64,000 nt of DNA from Winogradskyella aurantia (lineage in GTDB: Bacteria > Bacteroidota > Bacteroidia > Flavobacteriales > Flavobacteriaceae): positions 124,001 through 188,000 of the forward strand of contig NZ_NGJN01000004.1 in the NCBI RefSeq assembly GCF_002266855.1. Reading direction: 5' to 3'. Under the pieces are notes generated by a model. The model searched no databases, was not told where the DNA came from, and was given only the letters and a program-made list of their open reading frames with translations. A program made the position numbers and the translations under genes. Shown here one piece after another: positions 16,629 to 26,154 of this stretch; position 1 is the first letter of the stretch; each line of letters starts with the position of its first letter.

Positions 16629-19600
16629 TTAGTTAACAATAATCTTTTTTACGATCTCTTTATCATTATCAATAAGTTTAAGGAAATATACACCATGCCT
16701 TAAATCTCGTACATCAACTTTTTCGATGACCGTTGCGTTATAATCCTCATTATTGATTTCTCTCTGAAGAATGAGCTTACCTGTAAAATCATACATTAAC
16801 ATCTCGGTGATTTCAAGAACACCCGACAATCTTATATTTGCATAGGTTGTTGCTGGATTTGGGTACACCATTACTGAAAAATCTAGAGATTCATCAGGTT
16901 GTTCTGTGCTGTCATCAGAACAACTGTCATTAATACCAACGATAACAGAATCTTCGTCATAATCCATAGCATTAAAAACCGTTACAGTATACTCTGTCGT
17001 TGCCTGTGGAGAAACTTCAATACTTTGCGTTATTTCTCCGGTACTCCAAAGATACTCATCACCACCAGAAGCTGTTAATATCGCCGATTCATCCAAACAA
17101 ATAAGTACGTCTTCACCTGCATCAGCTACCACTGGTTGATACACGTTTACTGTAACCTGTTTTTCGTCATAACAATCATTAACATATCCCCTAACTTCAT
17201 ATGTCGTTGTTTCAGAAGGGCTTACAGCTATATTGGGTTGGGTGGCACCATTACTCCATTGATAATTGTTTGCACCTGACGCTGAAAGGGTAATGAAGTC
17301 ACCATTTAAAATATCAACAGTATCCCCATTAGCAATGACTACATCGGGGTTTGGGTCCACAAAAACAGTCACAGATGCTGTATCTTCTTGATTGCCTTGG
17401 GTTACGGTAACGGTATAAGTTGAGGTGGACACAGGACTTACATATATAGTCTGAGTAGTTTCTCCTGTATTCCACAAATAAGTATCACCTGGCCCAGCCG
17501 TTAACTCTACTTCATAATTGTCGTCTTGACAAACCCTTTGATTATCTCCCGCCGTAGCTTGAAATAGTTCTTCAACATTTACGGTAACTTCTGCTTCTGC
17601 TTCACAGCCATTGCTTGCACCAGTGACCGTATAAATTGTTGTTTGGGTTGGACTAACGGTAATCGATTGTGTTGTTTCTCCTGTGCTCCAAAGGTAACTG
17701 TCAGCGCCTTCTGCAACTAGTACCGTTGATTCGCCTTCAATAATGGAAACAGAGTCACTTATGGTAATGACGGGAGTTTCATTTACAGTAACAGTAACGC
17801 TGTCTGAATCTGAATTTCCAAAATTATCTGATACCGTTACTGTATAAGTTGTTGTTTGAGCCGGACTTACCGTAATAGAGGCCACTTGCTCACCAGAATC
17901 CCACGAATAGTTTGTTCCACCAGTTGCTGTTAAATTGACACTTTCCCCAGAGCATATCGTAACGTTAGCGCCTGCATTAGCAATCACTTCTGGAATCACA
18001 GTCACAACAACTTCTGCGGTAGCCTCACAATTACCATTAGATCCTGTAACAGTATAGGTTGTTGTTTGAGTTGGGCTTACAATAATAGTATCACTAGTAT
18101 AACCGGTATTCCAAAAGAACGATGGTGCACCATTAGCCGTAAGCGTAGTGCTTTCTCCTTCCATAATAATAACATCATCACTAACAGTTACTATAGGAGT
18201 CTCATTTACGGTAACGGTAACCTCATCCATATCTGTGCCACCCAAAGCATCCGTAACGGTGACTGTATAAGTTGTTGTTTGGGTTGGACTGACGTCTATA
18301 GAGGCCTCTGTTTGTCCAGAATCCCAATTATAGGAAATACCTCCTGTAGCATTTAACGTTACAGTCTCACCAGAACAGATAGTAACATCTTCTCCTGCAT
18401 AAGCATTTGTTGGTGGCAATACTGTGACCAAAACTTCTGCAGTTGTTTCACAACCATTAGCAAAGCCTGTAACACTGTAAGTTGTAGTTACTTCTGGGCT
18501 AACCGTTATGGATTCCGTTGATTCACCTGTATTCCATACATAGGTTTCTGCACCACTCACTGTCAATGTGGTTGAGTCTCCAATATAGATATAGGTATCA
18601 TCAGTAATTGAAATCTCTGGAGATGGCATTACAGAAATTAACACAGCATCTGTGCTGGAACACTCATTGGATATGGCTTCTACAGTATATATTGTTTCTG
18701 AATCTGGGCTCACGGTAATAGAAGCGGTAGTCTCCCCTGTGCTCCAGAGATATGTTGTTCCGCCCGAAGCAGTTAAAGTTATACTTTCCCCTTGGCAAAT
18801 CGTTTCATCATTACCCGCATTGGCGACAGGAACCGGATTAACAGTAACCACGACATCATCAGTTACCTCCTCACCTACATCATTTGAGACCGTCACAGTA
18901 TAGGTTGATGATTCAGTTGGACTAACTTCAATTTCTGGAGTAGCATCTCCAGTACTCCAAAGATAAGTTGTGCCATTATTAGAAGTAGCAGTTAATGTTA
19001 TCGATTCCCCTTCACAAATCGTTTGGTCATCACCTGCGCTCGCCTGGAGCGCTTCAGGAAAAACCGTTATTTCGGTTGATGCTGTGAGTCCACCATCATT
19101 GGTGGTAAAGGTTATGGTAACTTCTCCTTCTGAGACTGCAGTAACGACACCATTGGAGTCTACTGTGGCAATGGCTTCATCACTTGAGCTCCACACACCT
19201 GTTTGATTTGTAGCATCATCTGGGCTGATGGTTACTGTTAATGTTAGGGTTTCCGGGACTTGTAATTCTGCCGTGCTCGGCGTAACTGCAACACCTTCTA
19301 CACCTATTGCTGTAACATCAACATCTACCTGATTTAAATATTCTTCCAACCAAGTATACCCGCTAGGGGCAATATCGTTATGGTCTTGTCCTTCTGGAAC
19401 GTTGGCTTGAAACCAAACTTCAGGGATATGTGGGTTGGTAATGTAAAAATTAGCGGGTCTTGTTTCACTTGGCATTATGATTTGAGTCGCTAAATTTTGG
19501 TATTCACTCGAACTTATATAACCTCCTCCAGAATCATTATCAGCTAACTCTATTAATCTAATATCAATATCATCTCTAAAAAACTGTACATTTCCATTGT

Positions 19601-20738
19601 TATCAATATATTCACAAGCACCTACTTTTGGAAATAGTTCTGTTTTTAAATCCTGAGCACTTAAAATAGCTGGATCAACACCTTGTAGTGGTAATCTATT
19701 AGAAACAAACCATTCAGACTTAACAGGCTCTGTACTTGTAGCAAATGGAAACCAAGCCGATTCAGGCTGTGCGGGGTAATTTATAGGTCGATGTTGAGCT
19801 TCAATGAAATTATCTTCATCCCAAATTTGTGGGTTCATTGTTGCATTTGTCCATGTTGCAAAAATTGCTTTATCATCTCTTTCTCCAACTCCTGTAACTC
19901 CTCCGCCTTGATAATAGTTACCAATAAGGTTTAAATTAAAATCATATGCATCCATTCTAATAGTTCTGGCTTGCCAATTATTGTGAAAATTATTTATCAC
20001 ATCTAAATCCATAGCTCCTCCTCCCTTTGGATGTCTCCAACCTACATTTGAGGTTACATTTCTTAAAATAGATGAATTTCCAAATTCTACAGCTTCAGAA
20101 TTACCAACTAACATTGCTTGTTGACTTTCTCCAAATAAGCAATTTTGAATTGTAATCTTTTCAGCATATTCGCCTGGTCCAGATGTACCAATACCAACAC
20201 CTTTGCTTCTAGCGTAAGCAAAAGAACATCTATCTACTATTACATTTGAAGCTCCACGAAAACCTAAGCACGATGTATTAAGACTTCCATTAGGCTCTGC
20301 TGCTAAATATCCATTTCTGAATCGTATTCCTCTCCAAATCATATTTTCAGTTCCTTCACCAGATCTTATTGCCGCACCTATTATAGTTATACCACCATTT
20401 GGAGCAGAAAAACCATTTACTGTTAAGTTACTTCTATCTGAATCACTACTACTTATGTATATTTGGCTTTGTAAGTCAATAACACCACTTATATCAAAAA
20501 TAACTGTTCTAGTACCAGGTGTTAAGAGCGCTTCTCTTAAACTTCCAGCACCGCTATCGTTGAGGTTAGTTACGTGTATAACTGCACCACCTCTACCACC
20601 TGTTGTATTAGCTCCTGCACCATAAGCTGTTGGGAAAGCTAATTGTTGTGAGTTTATAACATTGTGAAAGACAATTATAATAAGGAGACTATTTATTAAT
20701 TTAATAATAGTGTCTCTCAGTGTAGGAATCATATTCAT
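16629..20738 (-). CDS. T9SS-secreted pectate-lyase-like protein with Big2 domain and ten Ig-like repeats
   Basis: 1369 residues. Order: signal peptide (about 1-30); right-handed beta-helix resembling polysaccharide lyase family 1 (about 32-470: AFPTAYGAGANTTGGRGG, VIHVTNLNDSGAGSLREAL, WRGIRFRNG, VIVDRCSFAYARSKG, RTIRMDAYDFNLNLIGNYY); a Big_2 Ig-like domain (about 475-563); ten tandem repeats of 68-73 residues (565-1271); and a type A T9SS sorting domain (1286-1369: VYPNPATTYANIRL to GVYFLKLIDNDKEIVKKIIVN). Likely exported by T9SS and bound at the surface. The fold suggests a lyase for acidic polysaccharide, but usual PL1 residues are only partly kept (DRCSF where DHC-F is common), so it may bind rather than cut. 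It opposes the flanking polysaccharide genes. Confidence 0.9.
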   Translation of the reverse strand: MNMIPTLRDTIIKLINSLLIIIVFHNVINSQQLAFPTAYGAGANTTGGRGGAVIHVTNLNDSGAGSLREALLTPGTRTVIFDISGVIDLQSQIYISSSDSDRSNLTVNGFSAPNGGITIIGAAIRSGEGTENMIWRGIRFRNGYLAAEPNGSLNTSCLGFRGASNVIVDRCSFAYARSKGVGIGTSGPGEYAEKITIQNCLFGESQQAMLVGNSEAVEFGNSSILRNVTSNVGWRHPKGGGAMDLDVINNFHNNWQARTIRMDAYDFNLNLIGNYYQGGGVTGVGERDDKAIFATWTNATMNPQIWDEDNFIEAQHRPINYPAQPESAWFPFATSTEPVKSEWFVSNRLPLQGVDPAILSAQDLKTELFPKVGACEYIDNNGNVQFFRDDIDIRLIELADNDSGGGYISSSEYQNLATQIIMPSETRPANFYITNPHIPEVWFQANVPEGQDHNDIAPSGYTWLEEYLNQVDVDVTAIGVEGVAVTPSTAELQVPETLTLTVTISPDDATNQTGVWSSSDEAIATVDSNGVVTAVSEGEVTITFTTNDGGLTASTEITVFPEALQASAGDDQTICEGESITLTATSNNGTTYLWSTGDATPEIEVSPTESSTYTVTVSNDVGEEVTDDVVVTVNPVPVANAGNDETICQGESITLTASGGTTYLWSTGETTASITVSPDSETIYTVEAISNECSSTDAVLISVMPSPEISITDDTYIYIGDSTTLTVSGAETYVWNTGESTESITVSPEVTTTYSVTGFANGCETTAEVLVTVLPPTNAYAGEDVTICSGETVTLNATGGISYNWDSGQTEASIDVSPTQTTTYTVTVTDALGGTDMDEVTVTVNETPIVTVSDDVIIMEGESTTLTANGAPSFFWNTGYTSDTIIVSPTQTTTYTVTGSNGNCEATAEVVVTVIPEVIANAGANVTICSGESVNLTATGGTNYSWDSGEQVASITVSPAQTTTYTVTVSDNFGNSDSDSVTVTVNETPVITISDSVSIIEGESTVLVAEGADSYLWSTGETTQSITVSPTQTTIYTVTGASNGCEAEAEVTVNVEELFQATAGDNQRVCQDDNYEVELTAGPGDTYLWNTGETTQTIYVSPVSTSTYTVTVTQGNQEDTASVTVFVDPNPDVVIANGDTVDILNGDFITLSASGANNYQWSNGATQPNIAVSPSETTTYEVRGYVNDCYDEKQVTVNVYQPVVADAGEDVLICLDESAILTASGGDEYLWSTGEITQSIEVSPQATTEYTVTVFNAMDYDEDSVIVGINDSCSDDSTEQPDESLDFSVMVYPNPATTYANIRLSGVLEITEMLMYDFTGKLILQREINNEDYNATVIEKVDVRDLRHGVYFLKLIDNDKEIVKKIIVN
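16926..19046 (-). repeat. Ten tandem coding repeats of about 210 bp (Ig-like modules)
   Basis: Each unit has the pattern GES-TLTA-G----Y-WSTGETT-SITVSPTQTTTYTVT. Units fall in two classes. Class A (units 1, 2, 4, 6, 8, 10) opens with A-AG-D-TIC; class B (3, 5, 7, 9) opens with I-D-V-I-EGEST and carries a cysteine in NGCEA-AEV-V. From unit 2 on the order is A-B-A-B, so the duplicated unit was probably the A+B pair (about 420 bp). Units 4-7 are the most alike. Confidence 0.9.
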
Positions 20739-20928
20739 GGGGGCTAAAATTTACTATTAATTTGGGGCTATTCATTTATAGTTAGGCGTAAAGTAAAAAA
20801 TATAAATATAAAAAGGCGTTAAAAATCAATATTATTCGACAAAACGTTATTTATTTGTAAGAATTCATTTTGTTTATGTCTTAAAAACATATTTTATGTT
20901 TCCTGATTTTGATTAGACGTCAGAAAAC

Positions 20929-20965
20929 ATCCGGTGAATTGCACAATAATCTGATGTAATTACGG
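20929..20965 (-). promoter_or_regulatory. Composite motif copy 3 (before the T9SS protein gene)
   Basis: On the minus strand: CCGTAA (20965-20960), 21 nt, then TTCACCGGAT (20938-20929), in the same order and orientation toward its gene as copy 2. It ends 190 bp before the ATG at 20738. Confidence 0.4.
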
Positions 20966-20999
20966 ATAAAACTTAAAAATGGATTTTTAAATCTAAAAA

Positions 21000-21019
21000 T
21001 TTAACTTATTTTAACTTAT
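21000..21019 (+). repeat. Perfect 10-bp tandem duplication
   Basis: TTTAACTTAT occurs twice without a gap. The one-helical-turn period would suit a protein binding one DNA face, but the sequence is AT-rich and may be chance. Confidence 0.4.
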
Positions 21020-21335
21020 AGTAAAATATTATTTGATTGTTAAAGGATATTTACATTCTCTACAACTTATTGGCCTAAATATTTCGTAATGCTTGAGCAA
21101 TGAGGTTTAAAAGCAAAAGATGCCTTTAATCGTAAAAAACTATTAATTATCCTTAATTTTATTTTACTTAAAAAAAAAGCTCAATATTCGTACAACATAT
21201 TATTATAGCTCCTAATAAATTGAATACTGTGTTTATAAATGAAGAAGTGACATATCCTTTTATTTTTTGTTTTGACACTTAACATAGGAATATTTTAATA
21301 ACTATTGACTTTTCCATTAAACCCAAATCCTAGAA

Positions 21336-22325
21336 ATGAATACTTTAATATCTATTATTGTTCCAGTTTATAATGTCGATGAGTACTTAGAACGATGTAT
21401 AGAATCCTTAATTAATCAGACTTATCATAATCTTGAAATTTTATTAATTGACGATGGATCTACGGACAGTAGTGGCTCGATTTGTGATGAATATGCCTTA
21501 AGAGATTACCGAATAAAAGCTTATCATATTGAGAATGGAGGGTCCAGTATAGCTAGAAATTTTGGACTTAAAGAATGTACAGGTGAATATATTGGATTTG
21601 TGGATAGTGATGATTGGATAAAACCTAATATGTTTAGTGAACTTATTAAATTTGCCGAATCAAATCATTTAAAAGTAGTTGAAACAAACTCAGTAGAATC
21701 TCATTTAACTGAAGCAAATAGAAATGATTGCGAGACCATTATTTCTAAAGTCGAAGATAAGAATTCGGCCTTAAAAAGAATAATAAAGCATAAAAGATTT
21801 GCAGTTTGGAGACGAATTTACCATCATTCTCTATTAAAAAATCGCTTTTTTATTGAAGGCATCTTACACCAAGATGTATACTACACCATAGATCTCCTAA
21901 ATGAAATTTCTTGCTTAGGCTATTTTGAAAACTCATTTTATGTCTATAATGTTCAAAATCCAACAAGTGTTATTAGAAGTCCCTATTCTATAAAAAAATT
22001 AAACTCTATCAATGCAGGAAATTATGTTGTTGAAAACACCACTCAATACAATGAAGAGGTACAAGATTTGGCTAAACAATACTTGTTTCAGTTTTTAACG
22101 TACCATTATGATTCTTTATATTTAAATACTGAGTTAGATAAAGATAAGACTCATCGAAAAAATATTCGGAAAACCATCAAAAAATATCATGATATGAATA
22201 ATTTTCATTTTTATGCTTATACTATTCTTATCCTACCTCCAATATTTTATAAAATATTTCTTTTAACAAATAAAAAGAGAATAGAAATACAGTCTCAAAT
22301 TTATCAAATTCTAAAAAATGTCTAG
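21336..22325 (+). CDS. Family 2 glycosyltransferase
   Basis: 329 residues. A GT-A fold is evident: ISIIVPVYNVDEYLERCIESL (6-26), the nucleotide-site DDGSTDSS near 40, and the metal-binding VDSDDW near 92-97. It should add one sugar from a nucleotide donor to the lipid-linked repeat unit at the inner face of the membrane. The C-terminal 100 residues are basic and hydrophobic, probably for membrane contact. It starts the plus-strand series and overlaps the flippase gene by 8 bp. Confidence 0.92.
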   Translation: MNTLISIIVPVYNVDEYLERCIESLINQTYHNLEILLIDDGSTDSSGSICDEYALRDYRIKAYHIENGGSSIARNFGLKECTGEYIGFVDSDDWIKPNMFSELIKFAESNHLKVVETNSVESHLTEANRNDCETIISKVEDKNSALKRIIKHKRFAVWRRIYHHSLLKNRFFIEGILHQDVYYTIDLLNEISCLGYFENSFYVYNVQNPTSVIRSPYSIKKLNSINAGNYVVENTTQYNEEVQDLAKQYLFQFLTYHYDSLYLNTELDKDKTHRKNIRKTIKKYHDMNNFHFYAYTILILPPIFYKIFLLTNKKRIEIQSQIYQILKNV

Positions 22326-23850
22326 AGTAAGTCATGCAATAAAAAACATGAAGTTTAGCATGTTTTTTTATGCTGTTTTTTTGGTTCTCCAATTTGTGTC
22401 TAGAAAATTATTTTTAAACAATTTGGGGGATGAATTTATGGGACTTTCAGGGACTTTGAGAAGCTTTTTAAGCTTTTTAAATCTGGCTGAGTTAGGCATT
22501 GGAGCCGCAGTTGGGTTTAGTTTGTACAAGCCCATTTTTAATAAAGAACATGGACGCATTAATGAATTAATCAGTTTATTTGGTCACTTATATAAAAAAA
22601 TTGGTTTAATTATTTTAATTGGTGGTCTCGTACTTTCCTTCTTTTTTCCGTTAATTTTCGACTCTTTAGATTCCTCATTAGTTGTTGTTTATTACACCTA
22701 CTACACGTTTCTATTTGGAATGTGTTTAAACTTTTTCTTTAATTATCATATTATATTACTTCAGGCTGATCAAAAAGATTATGTCGTTACTTCCACTACA
22801 CAATCTCTTAATCTAATAAAAATAATTATTCAATGTGTTGTCGTCTATTATTATCAAAGTGTGTATGGTTGGATTACCCTAGAATTAATCTTTTATATAG
22901 CTAATAGTTATTTTTTAAGGTCCAAAGTCAAACATATTTATTCATGGTTGACTATTAATCAAAAAACTACAAATTCAATATTAAAAACCAATCCAGAAAT
23001 CATAAAAAAAGTAAAGCAAATATCCGTTCATAAGTTAGGAGCGTTTGTTACTGGTGGAACTGACCAAATATTAATTTTTGCTTTTATAAGTGTTGAAAGT
23101 GTTGCATTTTTTGGTAATTATCAGTTGGTATTTAACAGACTTATACAGCTTGTAAATACAGCATTCGCTGGCACTGCCGCTGGCATAGGTAATCTCGTAG
23201 CAGAGAATAATAAAGAGAATATTAAGAAGGTATTTTGGGAAATGATGGCACTCCGGTTTTACATTGGTGGTGTTGCTGTAATCGTTTTGTACTTTATAAC
23301 AGAACCTTTTATTATAGTTTGGCTTGGTGATAAGTATCTCCTAGGTGATTATGTCTTACTCCTATTTCTCATCAACATGTTCATCATGCAAATAAGAATT
23401 CCTGTAGATCACTTTAAGGATGCCTATGGATTATATCAAGACGTATGGGCGCCAGTTATTCAAAGTATAATTAATCTAGGAATGTCAATAATTTTATTGC
23501 ATTATTTTGATCTTGCTGGAATTTTAATGGGAACAACCATTGCATTTTCAATAGTGATTTTAATATGGCGTCCCTATTTTTTATATAAATACGGCTTTAA
23601 GAGTCCTATGATGCACTATTGGAAGGAGTTTATGGTGTTGGTAATAGCATCTGTGATTCCTTTTATAATTTGCAACCAAATTCAAGAATACATCATACTG
23701 GAACAAATTTCTTTTTTTAGTTTGGTGTATTATTCTGTAAAAATTTTAGCACTTGTTCTGATTGTATACACCCCTATAATCTACATATCGAGTATAGGAT
23801 TCAGAAATGTATCTAAAAGACTCTTAGGACTCATAAAACTTAAAATATGA
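22318..23850 (+). CDS. Wzx-type polysaccharide repeat-unit flippase
   Basis: 510 residues with roughly 12-14 membrane helices throughout, of the MOP/polysaccharide transporter type. The N-terminal part has FVSRKLFLNNLGDEFMGLSG, resembling Bacteroidota capsule flippases, and the central KLGAFVTGGTDQILI is the family's helix 7 region. It should move the undecaprenyl-linked repeat unit to the periplasm. Start and stop overlap neighbours (8 bp before, 4 bp after), so translation is coupled. Confidence 0.92.
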   Translation: MSRVSHAIKNMKFSMFFYAVFLVLQFVSRKLFLNNLGDEFMGLSGTLRSFLSFLNLAELGIGAAVGFSLYKPIFNKEHGRINELISLFGHLYKKIGLIILIGGLVLSFFFPLIFDSLDSSLVVVYYTYYTFLFGMCLNFFFNYHIILLQADQKDYVVTSTTQSLNLIKIIIQCVVVYYYQSVYGWITLELIFYIANSYFLRSKVKHIYSWLTINQKTTNSILKTNPEIIKKVKQISVHKLGAFVTGGTDQILIFAFISVESVAFFGNYQLVFNRLIQLVNTAFAGTAAGIGNLVAENNKENIKKVFWEMMALRFYIGGVAVIVLYFITEPFIIVWLGDKYLLGDYVLLLFLINMFIMQIRIPVDHFKDAYGLYQDVWAPVIQSIINLGMSIILLHYFDLAGILMGTTIAFSIVILIWRPYFLYKYGFKSPMMHYWKEFMVLVIASVIPFIICNQIQEYIILEQISFFSLVYYSVKILALVLIVYTPIIYISSIGFRNVSKRLLGLIKLKI

Positions 23851-24935
23851 AAATAGATTTTATTGTATCTTCTTTAGGAGGTGGTGGTGCAGAACGTGTA
23901 GTTGCATTAATGGTCAATAGTCTTGCTAAAAATAAGGCCAATGAGATTTCAGTTATAACTTGGTTTGGAGTTAAAGACAAGTATGAGCTTAATCCGTCTA
24001 TAAAACGTGTGGTTTTAAATCAAAACCGCGGTATACCAAGTCATACATTAAGAAGCATTTTTAACTTATTTAAATATTATAGAAGTAAAGAAAAGAGACC
24101 TGACATTATAGTTTCATTGATAACTTTAACAAATTTGATAGCAATATTAGTAGCAAAATTTTACCAAATTAGAATAATTGCTCAAGAACATAATTCTCAT
24201 TTGAGATATATGAAAGGTCGTGAATGGATTTCAAAATTCACCAAAAAATACGTCTATAAAAGAGCAGACGTTTTAACCGTATTAACGGTTTTTGATATTG
24301 AATATTACAAAAAATACGGAGTTAATGTTCGTGTGATGCCTAATCCTTGTAGTTTTAAGTCTCTAACGGAAAACATGCATAATAGAGATAAAACTATTTT
24401 AGCCGTTGGTAATTTAAACCGCTATCATCATAAAGGATTTGATAACTTAATAAATTTAATTGCGCCTATTTTACAAAATAATCTCGATTGGAACCTAAAA
24501 ATAGCAGGTGCGGGTAATGATGGTATGAGGTACTTAAACAATTTAGTTGATAAACATAATCTGAATAGTCAAATTGTGTTTACGGGATTTGTAAATAACA
24601 TCTCGGATTTAATGTATCAATCTTCTATATTTATTCTCTCTTCACGATTTGAAGGCTTACCTATGGTTCTTTTAGAAGCGATGTCTCAAGGAATGACATG
24701 TATATCATTTGATTGCAAAACAGGGCCGTCAGATATAATTAAAGATAATGTTAACGGATTATTGATAAAAGATCAAGATTTAAAGGAAATGCAACTTGGT
24801 CTAAATAAACTTATAAAAAACGAACAATTAAGAAAACGACTTTCATCAAATGCTATAAAATCAATTGAAAATTTTGATATCGAAGTCATTACTGAACAAT
24901 ATGAATCATTATTTAATGAAATAATTGAATATTAA
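23847..24935 (+). CDS. Family 4 glycosyltransferase
   Basis: 362 residues with the GT-B fold of GT4. The N-terminal acceptor-side motif is SSLGGGGAERVV; the donor-side EX7E-like motif is SSRFEGLPMVLLEAMSQG, with Glu residues spaced as in retaining GT4 enzymes. The start overlaps the wzx stop (ATGA), and the next gene begins with no gap. Likely adds a sugar to the repeat unit; donor unknown. Confidence 0.92.
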   Translation: MKIDFIVSSLGGGGAERVVALMVNSLAKNKANEISVITWFGVKDKYELNPSIKRVVLNQNRGIPSHTLRSIFNLFKYYRSKEKRPDIIVSLITLTNLIAILVAKFYQIRIIAQEHNSHLRYMKGREWISKFTKKYVYKRADVLTVLTVFDIEYYKKYGVNVRVMPNPCSFKSLTENMHNRDKTILAVGNLNRYHHKGFDNLINLIAPILQNNLDWNLKIAGAGNDGMRYLNNLVDKHNLNSQIVFTGFVNNISDLMYQSSIFILSSRFEGLPMVLLEAMSQGMTCISFDCKTGPSDIIKDNVNGLLIKDQDLKEMQLGLNKLIKNEQLRKRLSSNAIKSIENFDIEVITEQYESLFNEIIEY

Positions 24936-26141
24936 ATGAATAAATTAATAGTTTCAATTTGTTTTTATGTCCCATTGGTCATTAGTTGCTTGAACCTTCA
25001 GGCGATGGTGTCTAAATTTATAGCACCTAGTTTGGCCCAACTTATTGCTTACTTGAATCTTACTCTGATTGTAACAGGTTTAATTTTATTTCGAAACAAT
25101 GTTAAGACTATATCGAAAACAGCGAGACTATGGTTTGTATTTTATATTTTGTACTATAGCTTCGGATTATTAGCGTCAGGAGTTTCCGGTTTTCAAACAT
25201 CTATAATAGCGACTCTTGTTCCTGTCATTTTTTTTACTGGATTCTTTTTTTTATTAAGTAACCGAAAGGAGTTCCTAACTTATTTCAAAGTTATTACAAT
25301 TTGTTTTGTAATATCATCTTTTATCACCATTCTCTTTGTTAAATTTAATATTAATATGAAAACTGCAGAGGTACACAATTGGGCCTTAGACCGTGCTGGT
25401 GGAGTAACTGGGGATGCTAATGCTGCTGCCCATACTAGCATTTTTGCATTTATTTTCTTTAACCAATTTTTTCAACCAACTCAACTTTTGAATAAGGTTC
25501 TTAAATTTATAGTTTTATCACTTATTTTTTATAGTTTGATACTAACCTTCTCAACAACGGGTCTATTTACATTCACTATTGTATTTTTTCTCATTAATTA
25601 TAAGTTTTTCAGTGGGATTCGCATCATCTTATTTGCTTCAGCTATACCTTTATTTTACATTGGAATTTTTACTATTCAGTCCCAAGCTCAAAATTTAAGC
25701 TTATCTGAGGCTCAAATAAATAAGGTAAATAATTTAGTTAATGTTTTGACATTGAATTTTGATGAAGTAGATAATTCAGGCCGTGGCGAGCTTCTAGAAA
25801 ATATAACCTACTATCTTTATAAAAATCCCATAATGGGTAATGGTGTTGACTTTTCTGTATTTATGCGTGCTCATAATACCTATGTTGGAATTTGGGTGGA
25901 TGCAGGAATATTTACCTTCCTATTTTTTCTATTTATTTTATTCTTTTATTTTTTAAAAACTTGGACTTTAAATCCACAGCTTCGCTTTTTTGCCATGTCT
26001 ATTCTACTAGTATTATATATATTTATGATTAGTCTTCAAAGTGTGATTAACCAACCATATCTTATTGTTTTATTTGCTTTTTTGGGATATTTAATTGATT
26101 TTAAAAAATTAAACAAAGAAGCTTCTGATACTGTAAAGTAA
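24936..26141 (+). CDS. Wzy-type O-antigen/capsule polymerase
   Basis: 401 residues with about 10-11 membrane helices and one large periplasmic loop (about 240-310) holding DNSGRGELLENITYYLYKNPIMGNG and RAHNTYVGIWVDAGI, the usual loop of the Wzy/WaaL O-antigen ligase family. It would polymerise repeat units in the periplasm. Wzy and WaaL cannot be told apart by sequence alone; the position between Wzx, glycosyltransferases and Wza/Wzc favours polymerase. Confidence 0.85.
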   Translation: MNKLIVSICFYVPLVISCLNLQAMVSKFIAPSLAQLIAYLNLTLIVTGLILFRNNVKTISKTARLWFVFYILYYSFGLLASGVSGFQTSIIATLVPVIFFTGFFFLLSNRKEFLTYFKVITICFVISSFITILFVKFNINMKTAEVHNWALDRAGGVTGDANAAAHTSIFAFIFFNQFFQPTQLLNKVLKFIVLSLIFYSLILTFSTTGLFTFTIVFFLINYKFFSGIRIILFASAIPLFYIGIFTIQSQAQNLSLSEAQINKVNNLVNVLTLNFDEVDNSGRGELLENITYYLYKNPIMGNGVDFSVFMRAHNTYVGIWVDAGIFTFLFFLFILFFYFLKTWTLNPQLRFFAMSILLVLYIFMISLQSVINQPYLIVLFAFLGYLIDFKKLNKEASDTVK

Positions 26142-26154
26142 TAATCGTTCAGTT

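Larger units (their letters stand above)
20739..21335. other. 597-bp AT-rich intergenic region between two divergent transcription units
   Basis: No open frame longer than a few codons and no RNA gene was seen. It separates the minus-strand T9SS protein gene from the plus-strand glycosyltransferase series. It contains composite motif copy 3 (20929-20965), an AT hairpin (20983-21000) and a perfect 10-bp tandem duplication (21000-21019). No exact TAnnTTTG element was found for either direction. Confidence 0.7.

Noticed and set aside
18066-18903. Open frames on the plus strand across the repeat gene
   Set aside because: They are shadows of the biased, repeated coding sequence on the other strand and show no protein family features.
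16926-19046. Regular repeats of about 210 bp that could suggest a CRISPR or satellite array
   Set aside because: They are in-frame Ig-like protein modules with diverged sequence; no short identical repeats with unique spacers are present.
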